Part shown: positions 1 to 9,481 of the stretch, piece after piece
How the letters are laid out: every line of letters starts with the position of its first letter
How positions within the stretch are numbered: the stretch's first letter is position 1
NCBI GenBank assembly: GCA_016712375.1
Contig: JADJRE010000009.1
Location: 62,001 to 126,000, forward strand
Direction of reading: 5' to 3'
Length of the DNA stretch: 64,000 nt
Source of the DNA: Rhodospirillales bacterium
GTDB taxonomy: Bacteria; Pseudomonadota; Alphaproteobacteria; Rhodospirillales; Defluviicoccaceae
Position numbers and translations under genes: made by a program
Notes under the pieces: model-generated
Database searches by the model: none
Seen by the model: the letters and a program-made list of their open reading frames with translations, nothing else
Told to the model about the DNA's origin: nothing

Positions 1-317
1 AGATAGCCCGCGGCGTAGAGGTTCGCCAGCGTGCCCGCGTCCACCTTGTCGGTTTCACGTGGGCGTGGGCGATCGCCTTCACCTGCAGCGGATTGGCGGT
101 CACCACCCGCGCCACGAACGGCGACAGCACGCGACACCGCCATGCTGTTGCCCGTCGCCTCGATCACCACCTCGTCGGTGGGCACGAGCGTCTTGCCGGA
201 AACCTTCCAGCGCCGTGCGGGTCATGTCGAGCCGCCCGGCATGCCGAAGCACGCCCTTGTCCCAGATCACCACCTCCCGAAGGTCCGGTGGATGTCGATG
301 CCGATCACCCGTCGCAT
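1..317 (-). pseudogene. IS110-family transposase, N-terminal fragment, multiply frameshifted
   Basis: On the minus strand an ATG at 317 follows a strong ribosome binding site (AAGGAGGTGAGT) and opens with MRRVIGIDIHRTFG, the first DEDD-type strand of IS110 transposases. The homologous reading then continues in other frames: a VVIWDKGVLRHAGRLDMTR block, a GKTLVPTDEVVIEATGNS block carrying the conserved Glu, and a TDKVDAGTLANLYAAGYL block at the window edge. At least three or four single-base shifts are needed to join them, so this copy is dead. It is a different IS110 lineage from the intact element at 51-52 kb. The rest lies beyond position 1. Confidence 0.75.
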
Positions 318-549
318 ACTCACCTCCTTCGCAAGACCATCGAACGGGAGCGGTGGGGCGACACGACACCTACGGATCCGCGCTCTCGGCGCAACCGGGC
401 GAGTCGCAGAGGCGGCCAGCTACCAACGCGAGCTCGAGGCTCATCGAATACATCGGCCTGCCCGCACCTTCGTGCTCCCGGAGCCTCTGTCCCGGATGCT
501 CGCAGCATACGCCACCAGCCGAAGAACCAGCGGCCGAGATCGAGGCCCC

Positions 550-753
550 GATCCTCTCATACCGGTTACCAACGCCATCGAGGCGCTGAACGCCAAGCTG
601 CGCCGCGCCGTCCGCGCCAGAGGCCACTTCCCGACCGACGAGGCCGCAATGAAGCTGCTGTTCCTGGTCTTGAACCGCTCCGAAAAGGAGTGGAAAATGC
701 CGCCGCGCGAGTGGTGCAGGGCAATGTCCCTGCCGGGACGGTGGTGCAAGTGA
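550..753 (+). pseudogene. IS256-family (mutator-type) transposase, C-terminal remnant
   Basis: The reading frame from about 550 contains NAIEALNAKLRRAVRARGHF, then DEAAMKLLFLVLNR and KEWKMPPREWC, the typical C-terminal signature of IS256 transposases around the last catalytic Glu. Upstream codons in the frame do not match the family, so the N-terminal two thirds are gone. The element end is lost where the repeat at 758-1075 begins. A matching N-terminal IS256 piece lies at 21087, but the two pieces do not form one element. Confidence 0.8.
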
Positions 754-757
754 CCTC

Positions 758-1075
758 GGTCAATCGGCTGACGGCATCAGGACGTCGTTCCGTACAGTGA
801 GGCGCTCACCCCGGACACAAACATGAGGCGATCGACCTCGGAAAGGACCTGACCCTGGCAGGGATAAGCGTGCCGACGTGCTCGCGGCCGTCAAGGACAA
901 GCCGTTGGTGGCGCACAAGCGCCATCCTTGACTGCCCTGCGCGCGCCGGCCCAGCATTCCCGCAGGCCGGGACGGAAGGATGGCCCGGCCGAACAAAGGA
1001 TGGGTCAGGACGATGATCTAAGAAAGAGCAACGGCTCCGGCTTGACAGATACCGCAATTAAAGGGCCGATTGACA
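758..1075. repeat. 318-bp MITE-like repeat, copy 1 (inverted relative to 26735-27054)
   Basis: This segment is nearly identical, in reverse orientation, to 26735-27054. Both copies end in a short inverted repeat. Copy 2 has a perfect 10-bp TGTCAATCGG at each end; copy 1 has GGTCAATCGG on the left and the matching CCGATTGACA on the right. No transposase motif was recognised inside. The small size, terminal repeats and two dispersed copies suggest a non-autonomous insertion element or a deleted IS. No flanking target duplication is evident, which fits later rearrangement. Confidence 0.6.
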
Positions 1076-1412
1076 TCAGTTTTCTCGAATGCGGACGCCA
1101 GCCCTGCTCGCCGGGTCTCTACGATCCGAACCCTGAGAGCGGACATCGGTTCGCTCGTTCCCTCCTGGCGAGGCGCACGTTTCTCCAACGCTGGCCGAAA
1201 TTCCCGGGCCGGATCAGAGCGTGGTGGAAAGTGTCCGATGCCTACGATAGATCGTTAAACTAGGCACCCCGACAATCGATCTCGTGTCCCATTTCATCCT
1301 CCGTTAGCCAGGGATCGGTATCCACGTCGTCACATTTGCTCCGCCGGTCCCGCTCCGAGCCACACCAAGCTATTCCGAAGGTGCGCTCCCGGGTGAAGGC
1401 AGTTCCGCTTGG
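1076..1412. other. Intergenic, no recognisable gene
   Basis: Short open frames here lack homology I can recognise, start sites and codon structure. The stretch lies between the MITE-like repeat and the 3' end of the radical SAM gene. No clear terminator was seen. Confidence 0.5.
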
Positions 1413-3038
1413 TTACCGGAGCCGCTGCCGGAGTAAGCGCAGACCTTCGAAGTTTGCTCGCACTGCCGGTCGGATCTGTGATGAGTAGAAGGAGGCGTTT
1501 TGCTGACCTAGGACGGCTTTGCGGGAAAAGCAGATCAGATGATGGGCGACGATGACGATGTTGAACAAGCTTTCGACCTGTCGGTACCTCAGGCAAGCTC
1601 CCACAGCGCGCCAGAACTCGCGCCGGTAGTCGGCGAACAGCCCGATGTGCGTCGTCATGGTGAACGCCATGACCAGCCCCAACCAGAGGTTTGCCGGCTT
1701 AAGTCTGCCCCGGACTGGCCGGTCGATCCGGTTCCGATACGTTGTTTCGACGTGGTGCAGGAAGCGATCGATTAGAAACTGTGGCGCATAAATCGTTCTG
1801 ATGCAGCGCTTCCAGTCTGCGAGCACGTCCTCATAGGGGCGGAGAAAGCGCACATTTGACTCGCGCCCCTCGACTTGCTCGACGATTCGATCCTCTCCCT
1901 GTAAGCGGTCCCACAGCGGCGTCTTCGGCAGCGCTTGTAGCAAGTTGACGGTGAGCATTGGGATGCGCGAGCGGGCTGTGAACTCGATAAGCCGGTCCGC
2001 CGTCGCCGGAGTATCTCCATCCAGGCCGAGGATGATGCCTGAGACCACCTCCAGACCGTAGCGGTTGAGGTTCTCAACAGCCTCGAGAATGGGCAGCGTG
2101 GCGTTGTGTGCCTTGTCGATCCGCTTAAGCGCCTCGATGTCCGGCGTTTCGATACCCACGAACACGGTGATGAACCCAGCAGCGCGCATCAGTTCAAGGA
2201 TCTCGGTCTGCTTGGCGAGGTTCAGAGTCGCCTCGCAGGCAAACGCGAGTGGATAACCGTGCTGCTGCTGCCATCGCACAAGCTGTTGCAGCAGCTCACG
2301 GGTGGCCCGGCGATTACCGATGAAGTTGTCATCAACAAAATAGACTATCCTCACGGGAGCTTGACGACACATTGCATCCAGCTCCCAAACCACCTGCTCC
2401 GGTGTCTTCAGCCGCGGCTGGCGACCGTACAGAGACGGGATGTCGCAAAACTCGCAGCGATAAGGGCACCCACTGGAGAACTGCACGCTGGCCAGCATGT
2501 AGCGCTGCAGCCGAAGGTGACTGTAGGCCGGCACGGGGAAATCCGACATAGACAAGCGCTCTCGCGTTTCAAGCCTCACCTGCCGCTGTGGGGGCTCTAG
2601 GCTGGCGTCCAGCAGGGCGATGAGCCGGTCGGTCGCATCTCCAAGTTCGCCGACGTGCAGGTAATCGAACTCCGGGTAGCTTTCGGGCGCCCCGGAAGCC
2701 GACGGCCCTCCCAGTGCGGTCAATTTGCCCGCCGCCTTGGCGCGTTGTTGAATGCCGCGAATGTGCCCGGCTTGGATGTGCATTCCGCTGACCAAGACGA
2801 CGTCGGCCCACTCGAAGTCGGCTGCGCGGGTCGGCCGAACGTTCTCATCGACGAAGCGCACGTTCCATCTCTCCGGCAGGTAAGCGGCAATCACCAGCAG
2901 CCCCTGCGGCGGCATGAACGCGCGTACGCCGCCGCCCATCAGGCGGTAAGAATGGGAAAATGTACCAAAGGACGGGCTATAAGCAGGGAAGACGCAGAGA
3001 ATGCGCCGCGTGCTGGAAACGGGAACGGGGCAACGCAT
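1413..3038 (-). CDS. B12-binding domain radical SAM protein (DUF4070-type C-terminus)
   Basis: A 541-residue intact protein. Residues about 10-140 form a cobalamin-binding-like Rossmann domain. The radical SAM cluster motif is C191-x3-C195-x2-C198 (GCPYRCEFCDIP), followed by the TIM-barrel core (YFVDDNF, VFVGIETPD, GIILGLDGDT). The C-terminal third is hydrophobic and resembles the DUF4070 tail of this family. Relatives act as methylases or C-C bond modifying enzymes on lipids or secondary metabolites; the substrate cannot be told here. Its neighbours are remnants, so it is probably monocistronic. Two 19-20 bp direct repeats lie just upstream (3047-3085). A second, decayed B12 radical SAM gene is at 5481-6480. 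Confidence 0.85.
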   Translation of the reverse strand: MRCPVPVSSTRRILCVFPAYSPSFGTFSHSYRLMGGGVRAFMPPQGLLVIAAYLPERWNVRFVDENVRPTRAADFEWADVVLVSGMHIQAGHIRGIQQRAKAAGKLTALGGPSASGAPESYPEFDYLHVGELGDATDRLIALLDASLEPPQRQVRLETRERLSMSDFPVPAYSHLRLQRYMLASVQFSSGCPYRCEFCDIPSLYGRQPRLKTPEQVVWELDAMCRQAPVRIVYFVDDNFIGNRRATRELLQQLVRWQQQHGYPLAFACEATLNLAKQTEILELMRAAGFITVFVGIETPDIEALKRIDKAHNATLPILEAVENLNRYGLEVVSGIILGLDGDTPATADRLIEFTARSRIPMLTVNLLQALPKTPLWDRLQGEDRIVEQVEGRESNVRFLRPYEDVLADWKRCIRTIYAPQFLIDRFLHHVETTYRNRIDRPVRGRLKPANLWLGLVMAFTMTTHIGLFADYRREFWRAVGACLRYRQVESLFNIVIVAHHLICFSRKAVLGQQNASFYSSQIRPAVRANFEGLRLLRQRLR

Positions 3039-3046
3039 CGACGGAC

Positions 3047-3085
3047 CAGCTTTCCTTTAGGGTTGTCAGCTTTCCTGAGGGTTGT
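3047..3085 (-). repeat. Tandem direct repeat upstream of the radical SAM gene, possible operator
   Basis: Two adjacent copies of a CAGCTTTCCT-(tt)AGGGTTGT unit (3047-3066 and 3067-3085) lie within 50 bp upstream of the ATG at 3038. On the coding strand they read as repeated AGGAAAGCTG blocks. The placement suits a regulator site or a duplicated Shine-Dalgarno-like block; the function is inferred only from position. Confidence 0.35.
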
Positions 3086-3235
3086 CTGAGAGGCGGAGAA
3101 GATGATCGAAGACCGTCGAGCCCGACCACTAGCGCCGCGTAATATTCGCCCCTGGACGGCGTCAAATTGCGTCCCCACCCAACCCGGGTGCATTTGCCGA
3201 GCCACCCACCCGAGCCAGCCAGTAATCAACACCCG

Positions 3236-3457
3236 TCAGGGTCGGTTGATAGTGCCTCCTCTGTCTCTGCGCGTGAACAGGGGCGCGAGCCCAGCCAAGC
3301 CCAGAAGGCCGATCCAGCCCAAGTCAAACCCGTCGTTGTCGTCCCTGGCCGCCGTCGTTGTCACCGTTCCGCCAGTCGTGCCAGGTCCAGTTTGTGCGAA
3401 CACGGGGGCCGCTGAAATTGCAACCAGTGCAACCGCCCCCAAGAGGCTCATCCGCAT
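3236..3457 (-). CDS. WGxxGxxG-motif small secreted/anchored protein
   Basis: A protein of about 73 residues. I chose the ATG at 3457 because GAGGAGAG lies 6-8 bp upstream; the reading frame extends further 5' without support. It has a signal peptide (LLGAVALVAISAAPVFAQ), a short Thr/Gly-rich linker, then an acidic DDNDGFDLGW motif followed by IGLLGLAGLAPLF and a terminal RRDR cluster. This order (signal, acidic-aromatic motif, Gly/Leu hydrophobic segment, basic tail) is that of small WGxxGxxG-type C-terminal anchoring proteins. The function of the family is not established. Confidence 0.7.
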   Translation of the reverse strand: MRMSLLGAVALVAISAAPVFAQTGPGTTGGTVTTTAARDDNDGFDLGWIGLLGLAGLAPLFTRRDRGGTINRP

Positions 3458-3568
3458 ACTCTGTCTCTCTCCTCTTCGCAGCCCTTGCACCTGCAAGGTG
3501 ATGAAGCAACGCTCTCGCTAATCCAGGTGTTCCCGAGGGGAGCGAGGATGTAGTGGCTAATAATGCCA

Positions 3569-3700
3569 TCAGTTTAGCCCGAGCACGCTCAGGAGCTTCG
3601 CCAAGGCGGCTTTGCGTTCCAGCAGAGGGCGCGCCCGACGGTCGATACCATCGAGGTACAGGAAGTCGAAGGCATAGAAGAACAGCTGGTCGGTCCGGCA
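3569..3700 (-). pseudogene. ATP-dependent DNA ligase (LigD-type) internal fragment
   Basis: The minus-strand frame reads DQLFFYAFDFLYLDGIDRR, then a PLLERKAALAKLL block and a stop at 3569. This is the conserved adenylation-domain segment following the ligase core in LigD/ATP-dependent ligases of NHEJ systems. Only about 40 codons remain. The 5' flank contains a 19-bp direct duplication (AACAGCTGGTCGGTCCGGC, twice within 3684-3722), marking the breakpoint. Confidence 0.6.
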
Positions 3701-3752
3701 ACAGCTGGTCGGTCCGGCGGCTCTTGAGCTCCTTGCTCGAGGCGGGAACGCT

Positions 3753-3875
3753 GCACGCAAATGGTCGCCGTCAGTTCTGCGGCGATGCGCTGCCTGCGCC
3801 AGCTCAAAGGGTCGGAGACCATCGCGCAGCAGGACTCAAACGGCCGTCTGGCGGTCAAGCTGCTGTTCGTAGTGG
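3753..3875 (+). pseudogene. Fragment of the phage-type gene found intact at 34680-35471
   Basis: The frame reads QMVAVSSAAMRCLRQLKG followed by a SNGRLAVKLL block. It matches, with a few substitutions, codons 141-178 of the intact gene at 34680-35471. The nucleotide match covers roughly 120 bp and both ends are abrupt. It shows that the integrated element's gene family once had another copy here. Confidence 0.7.
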
Positions 3876-3949
3876 CAGCGGCGCCCAGGCAAGCGGTGGT
3901 GCCGGACACCCTCGAGCCGGCGGTGACGCTGAAACCGATAAACGCCGGC

Positions 3950-4116
3950 CGGGAGGCGCAACGCAAAGGTGATGCCCTGCGCCCACGCCTCGGTGGGCGG
4001 GACGGCCGCCGGTGCGAGTCGCTGGCTTGGTACTGGTCCGGCAGAAGCCCGGCAGCGCCACGGGCGTGCTGTTCATCACCGTCGAGGACGAAACCACCGG
4101 CAGGCGCTCGGCCGAC
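3950..4116 (+). pseudogene. Error-prone DNA polymerase DnaE2, OB-fold region fragment
   Basis: Two adjacent frames join into a DnaE2-like stretch: [15 protein letters not shown], then after a one-base shift [18 protein letters not shown] and [12 protein letters not shown]. That order (linker, beta-barrel start, FIT(L/V)EDE motif) is the C-terminal OB-fold of ImuC/DnaE2. About 55 codons survive out of more than 1000. It ends at the IS630 fragment. Confidence 0.6.
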
Positions 4117-4232
4117 TGCAGAATGATCCTTGCCCGCACCACATGCTTGTGCGGGCGGCTCCGGTCACCGGCGACCGCGGCGAGCCGCGCGCGATCCTCG
4201 GCGCTCACCAACACGCAAACGTCCTGGGCCAT
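4095..4232 (-). pseudogene. IS630-family transposase, N-terminal fragment
   Basis: It opens with [17 protein letters not shown], continues through a [15 protein letters not shown] block and ends in SAERLPV, the usual first helix-turn-helix segment of an IS630-group transposase. The family then needs a second HTH and a DDE domain, which are absent here; the frame runs into unrelated sequence. Confidence 0.65.
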
Positions 4233-4288
4233 CGCAGGAGACTCGCACGGCCGCGCCCTCCTGTGAATCCCTTGAAAGGTTCAGTGCA

Positions 4289-5419
4289 CTAGGCAGACGT
4301 ATGGGTGGAAAAACCAGGGGGTTCACGGTACCAAGGGTTTTTTGAGCGGCCCAACTGACGGCCCACGTCGAACAGTTTGCGCATGTAGTCTTGATCGAAC
4401 TGCTCTTTTGGCCGGAAGTCGAAAGAATCCGGGATATTCACCATGTGGAAATTCATACCGTCCCTCTGCGATGAAAGATAGACCCGGAACATGTCGCCGA
4501 TTCCTTGGGTCCGGATAAGCGACGTCAGAGTTTGGAGCGCTATCGGCAGAACCCGCGGCTTCGTCGCATTCCAATGGGGCTTTAACCGAGAATTCCGAAT
4601 CAAGTAAACGTTAGGTTTACTAGGGACATTAAGCTTTTTAAGAAAAAGGTCCCAGCTAAGCTCCGGTGGATAGAGGAAAACCTGAGAGACAGCCCCGCCA
4701 TCGATATGCATTTCATCGTATCGCCGGCCAGCAGCCTCTACTTCAATTCTCACGGGTGGGAAAGCAATTGGGAGAGAGGCGGAGGCAAGCAAGACATTTC
4801 GGACCAGTGCTAATGCGCTTGGCTCACCACTGGCAGCAATATGTTGGATCCGCCATAGAACCGGACGCAACGCGTAAAGGTTCGTAGTGCCGATGAGCAA
4901 CGGGCGGCCTTTTGTCAACCACTCGGAAGCAATGGCTGATAGCATCCTTTCATCAAAAATCCGATCAATGATGGCCTTTAATCCTTCCGTCGAGACAAGC
5001 GCATCAGCAGTCAGCGCCGCAAACGGCGTTCTCTTTCTGATTAGGTCTTTGGTCGAATATCTGGTGAAAATCTCCTCAAGAAGAGGATCCCAATCTGGTC
5101 CGAGGAAAGCCAAAGGAGCCGTCAGCGCACCGGTGCTGATGCCGGTCACGAAGGTGAACTCGGGCCGTGTGCCTGTGTCTGTCCATCCCGACAGGAAACC
5201 GGCGCCGAACGCGCCATTTGCACCGCCGCCCGAAATCGCCAGGTAGTTGTGCTGCACTCCAGCGAGCGCAGGATATCTGGCTTTCAGTTCCTCACTTGGT
5301 CGTTCCAATTGCGCCAACAGGTGTTGGGGAGGCTCGTCGCCCCAGAAGCGGGCGTTTGGGATGCCAGGTATTTTTGACTCTTCGGCAAGGGCCTCCGGTT
5401 GAGGTGGATTCCTGACCAT
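4289..5419 (-). CDS. Patatin-like phospholipase family protein
   Basis: A 376-residue intact protein. It has the oxyanion-hole loop GGGANGAFGAG (residues 64-74), the nucleophile elbow GISTGA with Ser95, and the dyad Asp in HIDGG (Asp240), in the patatin order. No signal peptide is evident; residues 1-55 are polar, so a cytoplasmic or inner-membrane-associated lipase is likely. Patatin proteins hydrolyse acyl esters of phospholipids or other lipids. The sequence is less GC-rich than its neighbours, and it stands alone between pseudogenes, so it may have been acquired. Confidence 0.85.
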   Translation of the reverse strand: MVRNPPQPEALAEESKIPGIPNARFWGDEPPQHLLAQLERPSEELKARYPALAGVQHNYLAISGGGANGAFGAGFLSGWTDTGTRPEFTFVTGISTGALTAPLAFLGPDWDPLLEEIFTRYSTKDLIRKRTPFAALTADALVSTEGLKAIIDRIFDERMLSAIASEWLTKGRPLLIGTTNLYALRPVLWRIQHIAASGEPSALALVRNVLLASASLPIAFPPVRIEVEAAGRRYDEMHIDGGAVSQVFLYPPELSWDLFLKKLNVPSKPNVYLIRNSRLKPHWNATKPRVLPIALQTLTSLIRTQGIGDMFRVYLSSQRDGMNFHMVNIPDSFDFRPKEQFDQDYMRKLFDVGRQLGRSKNPWYREPPGFSTHTSA

Positions 5420-5480
5420 TCTCCGACATTCTCCCTGTCCGGACGCTGAGCCGTAAAAGCGGATTCAGGGCGCTTCCGAC

Positions 5481-6480
5481 CTACGCGGACTCAGAGCTAT
5501 TGCTACTGAGCACCAAATCCCTCCAAGCCGAACGTTGCGGCATGAGCGGCGGCTGCGTCACGTGCTTCGGCGCCTGTGTCGGTTCGGCAACGGCATCGAT
5601 GATATCCGACCCGCTGACTTCGCCCTTCCTGAAGAACAGATTGTAGACAGTCTAATAAAAGCTGCTACGCGACCCGCTGATTAGAAACCGCATTATAATA
5701 GAAAGAAGTGAATAAAATTCTTTGTACGCAGTCATATGGCCGGCGCGGAGTTGCTCCGGACTGATGTTTTTGGGGCGGTAGACAATATAGCCCTGGCCAT
5801 ACTTGTCCCAGTCGTAATAAACCATGCGCTTGTCGCGCAGCATCTCATACCAGCTCACTGTTCCGGGAAAGGGCGTCAGCACCGAGTACGCACAGACGTC
5901 GTAGCCGGCATAGATGTTGAACTTGGCCGTCTCCTCGAGCACCGAGGCATCTTCCTGGTCGAATCCAAACATGAACAGACCGAAGACCAAAATTCCAAAG
6001 TTTTGGATCTTTTCGACTAGCACTACTTTGGCACCTAGAGCCCGGTAGCTTTCGGGGGTGTTCTGGTATTTGTGGACGCTTCTCAGCGTCTCCCGGGAAA
6101 TCGATTCGAACCCGATGCTAAGCATTAGCAGCCACTCTCGGCTGCGAGTTCGAGGAGTTCGTCGCTCAGCGCCTCGCGGCTATTGACGCCGGCCTGCCAA
6201 CGGCTTCCGCGTCCTTTCAGCGCCCGCATCAAATCAGCCGCGCGCCTTGGGTTGCCGAAAAAGTCGGCGTCGTTGAGGGCGATCACCCGCTCGCCGCAGG
6301 CCTCGATCTCGCGGATCACATCATCGACTGGGCGAAGCGGAAGCGCAAGCCATACATCATCTGCTCGGCGCAGAAAGCGCACGCATGATGGCAGCCGCGA
6401 GATGTCTGAATGTACGTTTTATTGATGTAGCGGCCGGGTCTTAGGAGGTCGTAGTGAGGAAGGGGCATGTTGGTTATGGA
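5481..6480 (-). pseudogene. B12-binding radical SAM protein, truncated and broken
   Basis: The minus strand encodes NMPLPHYDLLRPGRYINKTY, then TSRGCHHACAFCAEQ with the C-x3-C-x2-C cluster motif. Single-base shifts near 6330 and at 6125 lead to PVDDVIREIEACGERVIALND and MLSIGFESISRETLRSVHK. An in-frame TAG at 5652 separates SGSRSSFY from a coherent tail (TVYNLFFRKGEVSGSDIIDA) ending at 5481. The cobalamin-binding N-terminus is missing: at about 6484 the frame joins the signal-peptide start (MRKVLLAVSVLALSA) copied from the beta-barrel gene at 19335. The gene is therefore a relic created by the inverted duplication and later decay. Confidence 0.8.
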
Positions 6481-6484
6481 ATGG

Positions 6485-7467
6485 GGGGCCGACAAGGCAA
6501 GCACCGAAACTGCCAACAGGACCTTTCTCATCTCCCACTCCTATCCCTATTGTAGAGCGCGCACGAAGCACCCACTCTTCGAAAGTAGAACTATCAACGC
6601 GTATTACGTCCAGCCGATTTCTCGCAATTGCGTCTCTTCCGCGACACGCTGTTGCCCGGGAGACACGGATGGGTGCTCTTGGATCGATGATCTACCAAGC
6701 GAGTGCCTGATCGTGGCGAGCGTTAGCAAGGGATTTTGGACAAGAGATGGTCAACTGCTCGCCTTGACCGCGTCAGCCGGCAACGCTTTCTTGGAGCACG
6801 CGTAAGAGGTCCAGCCGCCATAAGCGACCATTAGGGGAGCACACTGCACTTGATTGACACTCACTCCATCTCGGCCGTTGTTTCTCCCCAGCGTAGTCGT
6901 CGTGTCCTTGCGCTGGCAGCTTTGATTCTGCTGGTGATGACGATGGCCTCGTTACTTTACGCCTCGCGCGTCGAGATCGGGCGAGGCACGTCCGGCAACC
7001 GCGCCCGAAGCGACGCTGCCGCCGGGACCGGAAGGAGAACTGCTTCGGGCAGCCGCCTCCGGCAATATCTTCACGTGGACGAACTCCTCGACGCTGGTGT
7101 CGACGTCAATGCCCGCACGTTGGATGGCGCCACGGCGCCTGGGGTGCCCTTTACTGCAGGTTCCCAGGACGGGGAACTGCTGATCGCGCGTGGCGCCGAC
7201 GTGAACGCGCATTCGAACCGTGGCGTGACGGCGCTTCACCAGGCTGCCTGGGAAGACTATGCGGAGATCGTCGCGATGCTTCTGCAGAGAGGAGCAGACC
7301 CGAACGCTAGGAGCAACGGCGGTGAGACCCCGCTGATGTGGGCTGCGATGAAGGGACACGACGACGTAGCCCGTCTCCTGATCGCGAACGGCGCGGATAT
7401 CAACGCCACGACCGACACCGGAGCAACTGCTGCGAGCCTTGCACGCAACTCCGGTCATGCGGATATC
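6485..7467 (-). repeat. 983-bp inverted duplication, copy A (partner 18398-19381)
   Basis: This block repeats 18398-19381 in reverse orientation. It holds the first 16 codons and promoter of the beta-barrel gene, the intergenic region and most of the ankyrin gene. Copy A has several one-base differences from copy B, many changing the ankyrin frame. Copy B sits in its natural operon context, so copy A is probably the derived copy. Confidence 0.85.
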
Positions 7468-7497
7468 GCTGGCCTGTTGCAGGCAGCCGGTCAATGA
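6850..7497 (+). pseudogene. Ankyrin-repeat membrane protein, degenerate duplicate
   Basis: Its open frame of 215 codons is homologous to the intact gene at 18362-19018. It starts MIDTHSISAVVSPQRSRR, followed by one membrane segment (LALAALILLVMTMASLLYA). One-base gains and losses put codons about 39-72 and part of 95-105 out of frame compared with copy B; later ankyrin repeats (RGADVNAHSNRGVTALHQAA and on) return to frame. The C-terminus (IAGLLQAAGQ) differs from copy B (ILPVLQAAQERR), which marks the end of the duplication. A product could be made, but its first repeats would be scrambled. Confidence 0.75.
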
Positions 7498-8153
7498 GCC
7501 TACATCCGTTATTGACCTGTTGGTGACCTGTCTCCGATTGACGTCGGCGGACGCGAGTTGCCCGCGGAGGTCGGCGACGGCAGATGTTGACCGCAAACCT
7601 CGCCCTACTTACTGTTCACGAGCGTGCTGAATCTGAAACTTGGGCGTTGGTCGGCGGCAGCCTACTGACGCCCGCCTTGGTCGATAATGTACCCGCTCTC
7701 TTTACTACCAACTAATGCAGCACGGCATGCTACGGAAGGTCTGCCGAAACGGGCGTGACCTGACCTACGATGTCCGGTCCTCGCCGCATCGCAGCGGGCG
7801 AGACCGGCGCCACCATGAGAAGGCGCATAATCAGCATTGATGAGCGGCGCCGATATCACGGGACAGATGCGTCCCGAGCGCACCGGCGACACCCGTTTTT
7901 GAGATCGATGCCAGCGCTATCTCGCGTCAGACCCCCCGCCAAACCCTTCCAGCGTCATCGAAATCGCGCCAGTTGATTGCCGGCGGCCACGAGAGTATTT
8001 ATTTTTTGATCTCGACGACCGTCCATCATGTACCGGCGTGCCCGACGGGTCGTCCCACCGCCACCCAACGCGCGGTCGCGCCATCCCATTTGCGTCACCA
8101 TGGGATGACCAGCGATGTTGGTATGTGCTTGGTGTCAGCAGAAGTGAGAGTTT
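7498..8153. other. Intergenic, no recognisable gene
   Basis: About 650 bp with only short frames of low plausibility on both strands. No RNA gene, repeat or convincing terminator was seen. It may hold the promoter of the downstream secreted protein. Confidence 0.45.
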
Positions 8154-9452
8154 TTGTCGGTGACCTGCGCCACCGGACCTTCACGTCCACAGCGGCGGCA
8201 CCGTTTGCGCGGTATGCTTGCCGCCGTCGTGGTGGTCGCGGCTTGTCTGCCGTGGGGCGGGACGCACGCCCAGGTAGAAATGCGCCTCGACCGGGTGGAC
8301 AGCTATATTCCCCGCTTCGCGGGCAAGAAGGCGATGAACCGGGCCTACCGGCCGGAACTTAGCCGGCTGCAGGCCGAGATGCAGGACCGGATGGCGGCAG
8401 GCGAGAACCTGAGCTGCTCGGCACAAATTTACGATGAAGCCCATTGGCTCGTGAACTTCACCGACCGGAAGACCGACGTGGAGCAACGGATCGCGGGTTT
8501 ACGCGAAAGCCTGAAAGAAAAGGATCAGGCCTTCGCCACCCGTCAGGACCCCAGAGACGGATCTTTCGGCCCGTGTCACCAAAGTTGGATCTGGCGTTTT
8601 GACAGCAGCGTCGATCCATTGAAGGAGCTTGCCAAACAGGGAAAGCGACCGCCGGTGCCCCTGAAGATTTGGGAGCCAGTGGATACGCCCGAGAAAATCA
8701 CCGCGCTGATGCGTAGCCTTCTGATCTCGGAAACAGCAGGTGGGCACAACAAGCGTAAGGAGCTGAATAAGGCCATAACCGCCCTCGGGCAGCTCCTCTG
8801 GCTCGACGACACCGAGGCGGTATTCCCGGGGCATTTGGACCGGGATGCGCTGGCCGGCGCGCTGACCAGGTTTGTTGACGAGGAATGGCAAGTGCCTGAG
8901 ACCGGGTACTGGGGCGCCTGGTACCGCGACGGGGAGACGGTGTACAAGACGAACGACTTGAGCCTGACGTTTCACATCATCTCATATCGAAACGGCGACG
9001 TCCGCCACCACGACAGAATTGCCCGCACGACCTTCGGCATCCGCAACGTTGAATATCCTTATGGTTGGGACACTGGTGGCACCCAGAACAACCATCATGC
9101 GTACGACGTAGCGCGGATCATCAATCTGGTCTGGGACGAGCTGGACGCCACCTCCCGCGCGCGAGCCAACGCCTCGCTCTATTTGATGACCGCACGGTCA
9201 ATAGTGCTGTCCGTCAATGACGATGGCGTGTTCGACCCGCGACCTTACACCAGCGTTGCCGAGGCCTATTACTTTGGGGTCTCGTTCTTGTCCGAAGTCG
9301 GCCTGTTCGGGAATCCGATGCCGGTGCTCTCGGGGATCAAGGTCATCGACGCTCAACCGCTCTTGGCTCAGATCAATGCGAACCTGGCGACGCTGCATCC
9401 CTTGGACCCGTGGGTTGCCGCGACCCGGCGCAAGCTTGAAGCGCTAAGGTAA
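8154..9452 (+). CDS. Secreted protein of unknown function
   Basis: The frame is 432 codons from a TTG at 8154. An ATG at 8214 gives a cleaner signal peptide (MLAAVVVVAACLPWGGTHAQ) and is a likely alternative start. The mature part is about 390 residues, rich in Trp and charged residues, with HQSWIWRFDSS, TGYWGAWYRDGETVYKTNDLS and GWDTGGTQNNHHAYDVARI segments. It lacks Cys pairs apart from two single Cys. The aromatic motifs and helical periodicity recall alpha/alpha-toroid polysaccharide enzymes, but I cannot assign a family. It is an intact, single-gene unit. Confidence 0.6.
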   Translation: MSVTCATGPSRPQRRHRLRGMLAAVVVVAACLPWGGTHAQVEMRLDRVDSYIPRFAGKKAMNRAYRPELSRLQAEMQDRMAAGENLSCSAQIYDEAHWLVNFTDRKTDVEQRIAGLRESLKEKDQAFATRQDPRDGSFGPCHQSWIWRFDSSVDPLKELAKQGKRPPVPLKIWEPVDTPEKITALMRSLLISETAGGHNKRKELNKAITALGQLLWLDDTEAVFPGHLDRDALAGALTRFVDEEWQVPETGYWGAWYRDGETVYKTNDLSLTFHIISYRNGDVRHHDRIARTTFGIRNVEYPYGWDTGGTQNNHHAYDVARIINLVWDELDATSRARANASLYLMTARSIVLSVNDDGVFDPRPYTSVAEAYYFGVSFLSEVGLFGNPMPVLSGIKVIDAQPLLAQINANLATLHPLDPWVAATRRKLEALR

Positions 9453-9481
9453 GGCGCACCATACGGCGCGCCCAGGACGCG

